8,836 bases of DNA from positions 1 to 8,836 of the forward strand of contig JACRAA010000255.1 of NCBI GenBank assembly GCA_016213595.1, given 5' to 3'. The notes under the pieces were generated by a model that saw nothing but the letters and a program-made list of their open reading frames with translations, had not been told where the DNA came from and did not search any database. This document shows, in pieces, positions 1 to 5,767 of this stretch. The translations under genes and the position numbers were made by a program. Each line of letters starts with the position of its first letter. Position 1 is the stretch's first letter. The stretch is from Actinomycetota bacterium (GTDB taxonomy: Bacteria; Actinomycetota; Actinomycetes; Propionibacteriales; Propionibacteriaceae).

Positions 1-229
<229 letters not shown>

Positions 230-302
230 ATACAAAGATGCTACGCGTCCACTGTGAGGTTCCCGAGATACGGTCGGGAACCGCGATCAACATCTCAATA
301 GA
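230..302 (+). other. 23S-5S internal transcribed spacer with hairpin
   Basis: A short spacer between 23S and 5S rRNA, without a tRNA gene. It contains a perfect 9-bp inverted repeat: GGTTCCCGA (258-266) pairs with TCGGGAACC (274-282) around a 7-nt loop. The stem has no U-run after it, so it is more likely a structural or processing element of the pre-rRNA than a terminator. The flanks (ACGCGTCCACTGTG at 243-256 and the A/T-rich stretch before 5S) resemble other actinobacterial spacers as I remember them. The likely role, presenting RNase cleavage sites for maturation, is inference. Confidence 0.75.
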
Positions 303-421
303 GTTACGGTGATCATGGCGAAGGGGAAACGCCCGGCTACATTCCGAACCCGGAAGCTAAGCCCTTCAGCGCCGATGGTACTGCACGGGGGACTGTGTGG
401 GAGAGTAGGACGTCGCCGGAC
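303..421 (+). rRNA. rrf: 5S ribosomal RNA
   Basis: Complete 5S rRNA of about 119 nt. Hallmarks include ACATTCCGAACCCGGAAGCT (340-359, loops B/C region), CAGCGCCGATGGTACTGC (367-384) and GGGAGAGTAGG (400-410), closed by the CGTCGCCGGAC 3' arm. The sequence is close to the actinobacterial consensus. It sits ~75 nt behind 23S and directly ahead of a terminator, as the last gene of the rRNA operon. The ends are set by family length and terminal-stem pairing, so they carry an uncertainty of 1-3 nt. An ATG-initiated reading frame crossing it (309-512) is not a gene. Confidence 0.97.
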
Positions 422-425
422 ATAT

Positions 426-477
426 AAACACCCCTTGGGTGTGCAGAAATGCACTCACCCAAGGGGTGTTTGTTGTT
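426..477 (+). terminator. Intrinsic terminator of the rRNA operon
   Basis: A near-perfect hairpin directly after 5S. The arm at 426-441 (AAACACCCCTTGGGTG) pairs over all 16 bp with 456-471 (CACCCAAGGGGTGTTT). Above a 2-nt bulge (C454, T455) a further 4 bp form (TGCA 442-445 with TGCA 450-453), capped by a GAAA tetraloop (446-449). The descending arm runs into a U-rich tail, TTTGTTGTTGTC. This is a very stable rho-independent terminator that should insulate the downstream genes from rRNA-level transcription. Confidence 0.93.
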
Positions 478-501
478 GTCAGACAGGGTCTACGGCAGGA
501 T
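473..501 (+). promoter_or_regulatory. Candidate promoter for the TPR-protein operon
   Basis: TTGTTG (473-478) resembles a -35 element (four of six match TTGACA) and is followed after exactly 17 nt by CAGGAT (496-501), a partial -10 that lacks the first T of TANNNT. The predicted start of transcription would fall near 508-509, at the GTG in frame with the TPR gene, which would make the message leaderless. The -35 would lie in the U-tail of the preceding terminator. Some promoter is needed here because the terminator should block rRNA read-through, but this particular assignment is weak. Confidence 0.3.
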
Positions 502-2683
502 GGCGGACGTGAACAGACAAGGTGCGGACGGACGCAGCGACGACTCCCGAGGGGGACGTAGCGAGGGTTCCCGCGGCGGCTATGACCGCCGGAGCTCGGC
601 GCCCGGGACGGGCGCGGGCGGCAGGGGCGAGGACGCTGCGCGGCCAGCGTCGGGTCGAGGTGCCGGCAGCAATGACCGTGGTGGCTCGTCGGGCACAGGT
701 GCTCGCAACAGCGCAGGTGCTCCCAACAGCGCAGGCGCTCCGAACAGCGGTGGTTATCGCGGCGAGCGCAGGGACGACCAGGGCGCGCGCGGCGACCGGA
801 GGGATGAGCGAGGCGTCGCCGGGAACCGTACTGGTGGTGTCGGTGGCGGCGCCCGTGGTGGCCGCCGGGACAGCGAGGGGTTCCGGAAGGACTCAGGACT
901 CTCTGGCGAGCGGTCGTACAGGCCGGACCGGGAGTCGGGCACGTACCGGCCAGCCTCTAGTGGACCGAGGAGCAACGACCGGGCGGCCGGCAGCAGGGCC
1001 GCGGGGAGTCGGGGAGGATCGGCGCCCAGGCCGTACGGAAGCAGGGAGAATGGCGAGTCCAGGCCGTACAGCAGTAGGGACAGTGGCGAGCGCAGGCCGT
1101 ACGGGAGCAAGGACAGTGGCGAGCGCAGGCCGTACGGCAACAGGGACAGTGGCGAGCGCAGGCCGTACGGCGGCAGGGACGCCGACCAGCGCAGGACTGA
1201 GGGCCGTGGCGAGCAGTTCGCAGGCAGGGGAGAGGCGCGGGGCACGTCACGTGGGCCGGAGGACCGGCCGTTCCGAGAGCCGCGTGAAGGCAGATCGTCC
1301 TGGGCGCCTCGTGAAGGCACGCCGGATGCCCGGGATCGACGGTCCTCGGGTTCGTACGACGATCGGCGCGACCGATCTGTGAGCTCTCGTCCAGCGACGG
1401 GGTACGGCAGGACCTCTGGGACCGGTCGGCCTGACAGGGACCGCGATGAGCGCCCGGCGGGATCTCGGTACCAGGGTGTTGAGGGTCGCACAGACGGGCC
1501 CAGCCGTGCGTCCGCGCCACGCTCTGGAGCCTCCAGCTATCGCGACCGGCCTCAGGCAGGCGAGCGCGCACCGCGTCGTGAGGGCTCCCGCCCGGCGACG
1601 GGTTCATATGGCGGCAACCGGCAGGACCGGGGGGACCGGGGCCCGCGAAGCGGGGGGCGCCGTGACGAGCAGCAGCCCCACGCACAGAGGTTCGTGCGCA
1701 CGTCGGAGCAGTCCGGACCACCGATGCCACGCCCGGACCGCGGTGTCCGTGAGGCGCCGCCGCCCGGAGTGGGCCCGCGGGCGAACGAGCCCGAGGCGCC
1801 GGAGGTCGACCCCCGGGACGTGCCCCGCAACGTCCGCGCCGAGCTGAAGAGCCTTCCCAAGGAGCTTGCGACGATCGTCGGGGCGCACCTCGTGGCTGCC
1901 GGCGAGCTCATCGAGACCGACCCCGAGTCCGCGTACGCGCACGCCGAGGCCGCGAAGCGACGTGCCGCCCGGCTGCCCATCGCTCGCGAGGCGCTCGCGG
2001 AGACGGCGTACGCGGCAGGGCATTTCGACGTGGCCCTCACCGAGTTCCGCGCGCTCCGGCGGATGACGGGTTCGCCCGACTACATCGCCGTCCTCGCTGA
2101 CTGCGAGCGCGCGCTCGGCCGTCCCGACGCCGCCCTGCGGCTCGTCCGGGAAGGGGAGGCGTCCGTCAAGGACCCTTCGCTCCTCGTGGAGCTGCGCATC
2201 GTGCAGGCCGGCGCCCGTGCCGACTCAGGACAACGGGCCGAGGCCCTGCGCCTCCTGGCGGCGGAGATCGAGTCGCCCCGCGGCGTCGTCCCGAAGCCCG
2301 CACAGGCTCGGCTTCGTTACGCGTACGCCGCCCTGCTCCTCGAGCAGGGCGACCGGGACGCAGCTGAGGAATGGGTCACGTCCGCGGCACGGATCGACCC
2401 CGAGGGTACGGATGCCCTTGACCGCCTCGACGAGCTCAACGGCATGGTCCTCATCACGGACTTCGACGACGAGGACGACGACGAGGACACGGAGGAGGCC
2501 GAGGCTGAGGTGGAGACCGACGACGAGGAGCCCGACGAGGAACCCGACGCGGACGACGAGGACGAGGTCGGGGAGCCAGTGGCCGACGAGGACTCGGTCG
2601 AGCTGCTCTCGGAGGAGGACGACATCGCGGGTGTGCTGCGAGAGATCGACGAGCCGGTCGCGACGGAGGACTCCGACTCGTGA
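500..2683 (+). CDS. Arg/Gly-rich disordered protein with TPR-like domain and acidic tail (Rv1691 family)
   Basis: The 727-residue product has three parts. Residues 1 to ~430 are low-complexity and disordered: rich in Arg, Gly, Ser, Asp and Tyr, with only two Lys and no Cys. They include a three-copy hexapeptide repeat (68-85) and a five-copy 11-residue repeat (177-231). Residues ~440-640 are helical, with TPR-like hairpins such as AYAAGHFDVALTEF and LLLEQGDRDAAEEW, and match the actinobacterial Rv1691-type family. Residues 654-727 hold 42 Asp/Glu and one Arg. No signal peptide or membrane segment is visible, so it is probably cytosolic. Function is unknown; the RG-rich region resembles tails of bacterial DEAD-box helicases, so RNA binding is a reasonable guess. 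Start: an in-frame ATG at 449 lies inside the terminator loop and is rejected; ATG 500 is used, but GTG 509 (AGGA at 497-500, 8 nt upstream) is equally plausible. The stop overlaps the HAD gene by GTGA. The N-terminal region uses AGG, AGT and GGA codons far more than its neighbours. Confidence 0.85.
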   Translation: MADVNRQGADGRSDDSRGGRSEGSRGGYDRRSSAPGTGAGGRGEDAARPASGRGAGSNDRGGSSGTGARNSAGAPNSAGAPNSGGYRGERRDDQGARGDRRDERGVAGNRTGGVGGGARGGRRDSEGFRKDSGLSGERSYRPDRESGTYRPASSGPRSNDRAAGSRAAGSRGGSAPRPYGSRENGESRPYSSRDSGERRPYGSKDSGERRPYGNRDSGERRPYGGRDADQRRTEGRGEQFAGRGEARGTSRGPEDRPFREPREGRSSWAPREGTPDARDRRSSGSYDDRRDRSVSSRPATGYGRTSGTGRPDRDRDERPAGSRYQGVEGRTDGPSRASAPRSGASSYRDRPQAGERAPRREGSRPATGSYGGNRQDRGDRGPRSGGRRDEQQPHAQRFVRTSEQSGPPMPRPDRGVREAPPPGVGPRANEPEAPEVDPRDVPRNVRAELKSLPKELATIVGAHLVAAGELIETDPESAYAHAEAAKRRAARLPIAREALAETAYAAGHFDVALTEFRALRRMTGSPDYIAVLADCERALGRPDAALRLVREGEASVKDPSLLVELRIVQAGARADSGQRAEALRLLAAEIESPRGVVPKPAQARLRYAYAALLLEQGDRDAAEEWVTSAARIDPEGTDALDRLDELNGMVLITDFDDEDDDEDTEEAEAEVETDDEEPDEEPDADDEDEVGEPVADEDSVELLSEEDDIAGVLREIDEPVATEDSDS
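701..754 (+). repeat. 18-bp tandem repeat, three copies, inside the TPR gene
   Basis: Three in-frame copies of an 18-nt unit (701-718, 719-736, 737-754) encode the six-residue unit A-[R/P]-N-S-[A/G]-G. The copies differ at a few bases, mostly at the second codon and at the end. They lie in the disordered N-terminal region and fit expansion by slippage or unequal recombination. Confidence 0.85.
1028..1192 (+). repeat. 33-bp tandem repeat, five copies, inside the TPR gene
   Basis: AGGCCGTAC recurs at 1028, 1061, 1094, 1127 and 1160, an exact 33-nt period. In frame this gives five 11-residue units: RPYGSRENGES, RPYSSRDSGER, RPYGSKDSGER, RPYGNRDSGER and RPYGGRDADQR (residues 177-231). The central three units are nearly identical at DNA level, while the outer ones have diverged, the usual pattern of a growing and decaying minisatellite. 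Each unit carries one Tyr and balanced Arg/Asp-Glu charges. Copy number may vary between strains. Confidence 0.93.
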
Positions 2684-3579
2684 GCACGGTCATTGACGCG
2701 AACGACGCCGCGCTGTTCGACCTCGACGGGGTCATCTACATCGGCGACTCAGCGGTGCCGGGTGTGGCCGACACCATCGCCGGGCTGCGCGAGCGCGGTG
2801 TCCGCGTCGGGTTCGTCACGAACAACGCCGCACGGTCGCCGGGCGAGGTGGCCGCGCACCTGCAGCGTCTGGGAGTGGCCGCGACAGCGGACGACATCGT
2901 CACGAGCGCTCAGGCCGTTGCCCGCCTGATGGCGGCGCGGTTCCCCGAGGGTTCCCCGGTGCTCGTGGCGGGAACACCGGCGCTGGCGGAGGAGGTGCGC
3001 GGCGTCGGGCTCGTACCCGTGGAGTCGTCGGGTGACGGCCCCGTGGCGGTGGTCGTCGGATTTGCGCCTCAGCTGACCTGGGCCCAGCTCAACGAGGCGT
3101 GCTTCGCGGTGCAGGCGGGGGCGGCCTGGTACGGCTGCAACCCCGACCGCACCCGACCACAGGTCGAGGGGCAGGCCATCGGACTGGGGGCCATGCTCGG
3201 GGCGATGCGGGTGACGATGCCTGACCGTGAGCCGATCCTGGCAGGCAAGCCACTGCGGCCTCTGCTCGACGAGACCCTGCGCAGGCTGGGTGCCACCCGG
3301 CCCATCTTCGTGGGCGACCGCCTCGACACCGACATCGAAGGTGCTCACGTCGTCGGCATCGACTCGCTGTTCGTCCTGTCGGGCTCCCACGGCCCCGAGG
3401 AGCTGCTCGCGGCGCGACCCGAGCACCGACCCACGTACATCGCCGCGGACATCTCGGGACTGCTGCAGGAGCCGGTCGGTACCGGTACGAGTCCTCTCGA
3501 CGACCTGTGGCGAGCGGCGGTCGAGGCCTGGCACGGCGACCACCGGCATCCGGGCATGGAGGGCATCGGCACCGACTGA
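2680..3579 (+). CDS. HAD-IIA family phosphatase (Rv1692-like, probable glycerol-3-phosphate phosphatase)
   Basis: A 299-residue cytosolic haloacid-dehalogenase-superfamily hydrolase of the NagD/p-nitrophenylphosphatase class. Motif I is FDLDGV with nucleophile D14 and acid/base D16; motif II is TNN with T47; motif III Lys is K190 in AGKP; motif IV is GDRLDTD (G212, D213, D218) for Mg2+ binding. The C2 cap typical of subclass IIA lies between motifs II and III. The M. tuberculosis homologue Rv1692 occupies the same place in the cluster and has been reported as a glycerol 3-phosphate phosphatase acting in recycling of glycerophospholipid breakdown products; that substrate is transferred here by homology only. 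Compared with Rv1692 as I recall it (353 residues), the protein ends about 30 residues after the HAD core and lacks most of the small C-terminal domain. The GTG start overlaps the preceding stop as GTGA, implying translational coupling. Confidence 0.93.
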   Translation: MSTVIDANDAALFDLDGVIYIGDSAVPGVADTIAGLRERGVRVGFVTNNAARSPGEVAAHLQRLGVAATADDIVTSAQAVARLMAARFPEGSPVLVAGTPALAEEVRGVGLVPVESSGDGPVAVVVGFAPQLTWAQLNEACFAVQAGAAWYGCNPDRTRPQVEGQAIGLGAMLGAMRVTMPDREPILAGKPLRPLLDETLRRLGATRPIFVGDRLDTDIEGAHVVGIDSLFVLSGSHGPEELLAARPEHRPTYIAADISGLLQEPVGTGTSPLDDLWRAAVEAWHGDHRHPGMEGIGTD

Positions 3580-3581
3580 CG

Positions 3582-3587
3582 TACGCT
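3582..3587 (+). promoter_or_regulatory. Candidate -10 element upstream of bioY
   Basis: TACGCT matches the actinobacterial -10 pattern TANNNT and lies in the 39-bp gap between the HAD gene and bioY, the largest gap inside the gene train. Transcription would begin near 3594, leaving a ~25-nt leader that contains the bioY ribosome binding site. No convincing -35 is seen 17-18 nt upstream, and I see no palindromic operator of the BioQ or BirA kind. The site would let the biotin transporter genes be expressed independently of the upstream genes. Confidence 0.3.
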
Positions 3588-3618
3588 TCTGCCGTCCGTC
3601 CGCCGAACAGGAGACCAC

Positions 3619-4212
3619 ATGAGGACCCGTACCACCACCACTGACCTGGCCCTCGTCGCGGTGTTCGCCGCGCTCGTGGCCGCGTGCACGCTCGTCCCGG
3701 CCATCCCCGTCGGCGTCGGCGTCCCCATCACGCTCCAGACACTGGGCGTCATGCTCGCCGGACTGGTGCTCGGTCCTGTGCGGGGCTTCCTCGCCGTCCT
3801 GCTGTACGTCGTCGTGGGGTTGGCAGGACTCCCCGTCTTCGCGCAGGGCGCTGCGGGCCTCGGCACGCTGGTGAAGCCGTCGGCCGGCTACCTGCTGGCG
3901 TTCCCCCTCGGCGCGCTCGTCACCGGGGCCGTCGCGTACTGGACCCGAGAGGTACGTCTGTGGCGTCCCCTCACGCTCGCGGTCAGCGCGATCGTCGGCG
4001 GCATCCTCGTCGTCCATCCCCTCGGCATCCTCGGCCTCATGGTCAACGCGAAGCTGTCGTTCACCAAGGCACTCGCGGTGGACCTCATCTACCTTCCCGG
4101 CGACCTCGCGAAGGTCGCCATCGCGGCGGCTGTCGCAGCCGTCGTCCACAAGGCGTTCCCTGTGCTCCTCGCGACGCGGCAGCGCCGCGAACCGCTCGTC
4201 GTCTCCCAGTGA
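3619..4212 (+). CDS. bioY: BioY, biotin-binding S component of an ECF transporter
   Basis: A 197-residue, very hydrophobic integral membrane protein with about six predicted membrane segments. It is the substrate-capturing subunit for biotin. BioY signatures are visible in order: VPITLQTLGVMLAG (35-48), LGPVRGFLAVLLY (51-63), GLPVFAQG (70-77), KPSAGYLLAFPLGA (86-99) and the C-terminal YLPGDLAK (158-165). The D162-x-x-K165 pair corresponds to the Asp and Lys that contact biotin in the lactococcal BioY structure, as I remember it. The ATG start is well supported by AGGAG at 3609-3613, 5 nt upstream. It is the first gene of bioYMN, and its stop overlaps bioM as GTGA. The adjacent dedicated ATPase and T component make this a group I ECF system, not a solitary BioY. 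Confidence 0.96.
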   Translation: MRTRTTTTDLALVAVFAALVAACTLVPAIPVGVGVPITLQTLGVMLAGLVLGPVRGFLAVLLYVVVGLAGLPVFAQGAAGLGTLVKPSAGYLLAFPLGALVTGAVAYWTREVRLWRPLTLAVSAIVGGILVVHPLGILGLMVNAKLSFTKALAVDLIYLPGDLAKVAIAAAVAAVVHKAFPVLLATRQRREPLVVSQ

Positions 4213-4904
4213 TCGAGCTGCGCGAGGTCGGGGTCACCGTTCCCGGCGCCACCGCGGGTGTCCCACCCCGCGCGCTCCTCACCGACGTGACCCTCACTCT
4301 GGGCGAGCGGCGCATCGCCGTCATCGGGGCGAACGGGTCCGGCAAGTCGACGCTGCTCCGCCTGCTCAACGGCCTCGTGCTCCCGACCAGGGGGTACGTC
4401 CGGGTCGACGGGCTCGACACGGCAACCCACGGCAGCGCCGTACGACGCGCCGTCGGCTTCGTCTTCACCGACCCACTGGCGCAGCTCGTCATGCCGACTC
4501 CCCTCGAGGACGTGGAGCTGAGCCTGCGTCGTACCGTGCGGCGGGAGGCTCGACGAGCGCGGGCGGTCGAGCTGCTCGCGGCGTACGGCCTGGGTCACCT
4601 CCAGCACTCGAGCGTGTACGACCTGTCCGGCGGAGAGCGACAGCTGGTCGCGCTCGTGAGCGTGCTCGCGGTCGAGCCGAGCGTCGTCGTCGCCGACGAG
4701 CCGACGACGCTGCTCGACCTGCGCAACCGCAACCGGATCCGGGAGGAGCTGTCGCGTCTCGAGCAGCAGGTCGTCCTCGCCACCCACGACCTCGAGCTGG
4801 CCCAGGACGCCGACCGGGTGCTCGTGGTCGAAGGGGGCCGCATCGTCGCCGACGGCCGACCGGAGGACGCGATCGCCGCCTACGTCGAGCTGGTGCGCCC
4901 GTGA
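4209..4904 (+). CDS. bioM: BioM, ATPase subunit of the ECF biotin transporter
   Basis: A 231-residue ABC ATPase that powers biotin import, probably as a homodimer docked on BioN at the inner face of the membrane. Walker A is GANGSGKST (40-48), the ABC signature LSGGE (139-143), Walker B VVVADEP with D163 and E164, followed by the D-loop TLLD, and the switch His is H193 in LATHD. The Q-loop position, usually FQNPD in EcfA/CbiO proteins, reads FTDPLAQ, so the usual Gln is Thr; I recall the same substitution in other BioM proteins, so it may be a family trait. The GTG start is placed by the GTGA overlap with bioY and by homology, since the N-terminus begins at the expected beta strand (IELREVGV). 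The open frame continues upstream to 3684 across bioY, but that extension is not coding. The gene ends in GTGA shared with bioN. Confidence 0.95.
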   Translation: MIELREVGVTVPGATAGVPPRALLTDVTLTLGERRIAVIGANGSGKSTLLRLLNGLVLPTRGYVRVDGLDTATHGSAVRRAVGFVFTDPLAQLVMPTPLEDVELSLRRTVRREARRARAVELLAAYGLGHLQHSSVYDLSGGERQLVALVSVLAVEPSVVVADEPTTLLDLRNRNRIREELSRLEQQVVLATHDLELAQDADRVLVVEGGRIVADGRPEDAIAAYVELVRP

Positions 4905-5554
4905 AGGGCTCCGCTGAGCTGTTCGGTACGTACCGGCCCTCCGGCAGTCCGCTCGAGACCGTACCGGTCGGCTGGAAGTACCTGCTCCTGCTCGCCCTCA
5001 CCGTCCCCGCCATCGTGGCCGGCACCTGGTGGTTCTCCCTCCTGGCCATCGCCGTCACGCTCGCGATCCTCATCGGGGCGAGTGTGGGCGCGCGCAGGGC
5101 CGCCGCGCTCAGCCTCGGCCTGGTCGTCGTCGGAGTGCTGATCGTCGTCGTCCAAGCGCTGGCCGGGAACACCCTCGCCGGCGTCGTCGTCGTGGAGAAC
5201 CTGGTCCTCGCGCTGTACGCGACGAGGGTGCTCACGCTCACGACTCCCATCCCTGAGCTGGTGGACGGCATCGCTGCGGCCTGCCGGCCCCTGAGGCTGG
5301 TCCGCATCAACCCTGACCGCATCGCCCTGGCGGTCGCCATCATGGTCCGCAGCCTCCCGCACCTCCTCGGGGCCTTCGACGAGGTGCGCGACGCCGTCAC
5401 AGCGCGGGGGATCCGTCCCAACCCCACCGCGTACGTCGCCCCCGTCGTCGTCCGTGCGGTCGCCTACGCGCATGCCACGGGCGATGCTCTGGCAGCGCGC
5501 GGGCTGGGGGAGGACGGCCCGCCGGCGCGGGGCGACACTACGATGACGCCGTGA
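4901..5554 (+). CDS. bioN: BioN, transmembrane T component of the ECF biotin transporter
   Basis: A 217-residue membrane protein of the EcfT/CbiQ family that couples BioM to BioY. Hydrophobic segments lie at about 27-42, 44-62, 68-86 and 91-110, followed by the large cytosolic coupling-helix region. The two diagnostic Ala-Arg-Gly motifs that contact the ATPases are present: TARG (A168-R169-G170) and AARG (A199-R200-G201). Residues 9-22 (GTYRPSGSPLETVP) form the short cytosolic N-terminus typical of the family. The GTG start overlaps the bioM stop as GTGA, and the stop overlaps the next small gene in the same way. Together bioY, bioM and bioN form a complete biotin importer, so the organism probably salvages biotin; whether it can also make biotin cannot be judged here. 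Confidence 0.94.
   Translation: MKGSAELFGTYRPSGSPLETVPVGWKYLLLLALTVPAIVAGTWWFSLLAIAVTLAILIGASVGARRAAALSLGLVVVGVLIVVVQALAGNTLAGVVVVENLVLALYATRVLTLTTPIPELVDGIAAACRPLRLVRINPDRIALAVAIMVRSLPHLLGAFDEVRDAVTARGIRPNPTAYVAPVVVRAVAYAHATGDALAARGLGEDGPPARGDTTMTP
5539..5544 (+). promoter_or_regulatory. Candidate leaderless -10 for the small ORF-tlyA genes
   Basis: TACGAT fits TANNNT and ends 6 nt before the GTG at 5551. A transcript starting on that GTG would be leaderless, a common arrangement in actinobacteria. The hexamer lies in the last codons of bioN. No good -35 is visible, which is usual for such promoters. The identical spacing at the nadK start (6491-6496) supports the reading. Confidence 0.4.
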
Positions 5555-5766
5555 GTGAGCAGCCGCCTGTCACGGGCCGTGACGACATCGACGCAGCCTG
5601 CCGCGACGTCGCCGACCTCCATGACGTGCCGATCTCCGAGCATGTCGAACGTCTCACGCGGGCGCACGAGGTGGTCTCCGGTGCGCTGTCGAACGTCCCG
5701 CTCGTCGCACTGCCGAAGCCCGGAGGCCCTCTCGAGCCACGGCTGCCCGAGCCCGGTCGGCGGTGA
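5551..5766 (+). CDS. Small conserved hypothetical protein (Rv1693-like)
   Basis: A 71-residue soluble protein of unknown function. The central part, LHDVPISEHVERLTRAHEVV (23-42), looks like an amphipathic helix and is the conserved element of the small proteins that precede tlyA in actinobacteria (Rv1693 in M. tuberculosis). The C-terminal 20 residues are Pro/Gly/Arg-rich and probably disordered. The GTG start overlaps the bioN stop as GTGA and also sits 6 nt behind a TANNNT box. tlyA begins one base after the stop. Its constant place before tlyA suggests a link to the methylase or to regulation of the cluster, but nothing in the sequence shows a catalytic or metal site. Coding status rests on position, the overlap arrangement and family resemblance. 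Confidence 0.75.
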   Translation: MSEQPPVTGRDDIDAACRDVADLHDVPISEHVERLTRAHEVVSGALSNVPLVALPKPGGPLEPRLPEPGRR

Positions 5767-5767
5767 C

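Noticed and set aside
258..282. Hairpin in the 23S-5S spacer as a terminator or attenuator
   Set aside because: No U-run follows it and 5S lies just downstream, so a pre-rRNA structural or processing role is more likely.
449..499. Upstream in-frame ATG extending the TPR protein by 17 residues
   Set aside because: This ATG overlaps the loop of the rRNA terminator hairpin, and the extension would be encoded by the terminator arm itself; ATG 500 or GTG 509 is far more likely.
309..512. 67-codon reading frame across 5S rRNA and the terminator
   Set aside because: It lies within a clear 5S rRNA gene and shows no protein-like composition or homology.
754..1730. Long minus-strand and alternate-frame ORFs opposite the disordered region (754-1491, 957-1730, and + frame 522-1382)
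   Set aside because: They arise from GC-rich, repeat-biased sequence that rarely contains stops; their products are low-complexity mirrors of the real frame, with no start signals.
2459..2575. GAC/GAG-rich purine tract as a separate microsatellite or structural element
   Set aside because: It is explained by the acidic tail codons, and no regular repeat period holds across it.
2749..4149. 466-codon minus-strand ORF across the HAD gene and bioY
   Set aside because: It opposes two genes with complete family motifs; its Asp/Glu/His/Arg-rich translation is typical of an antisense shadow in high-GC DNA.
3684..4208. In-frame upstream extension of bioM (175 residues)
   Set aside because: It overlaps nearly all of bioY in another frame, is Arg/Pro-rich shadow sequence, and BioM homology begins at the GTG at 4209.
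4924..4935. 12-bp perfect palindrome CGGTACGTACCG near the start of bioN
   Set aside because: It is inside coding sequence for a plausible N-terminus and is a single short site; similar GTAC-containing words recur across the window, so an operator cannot be argued.
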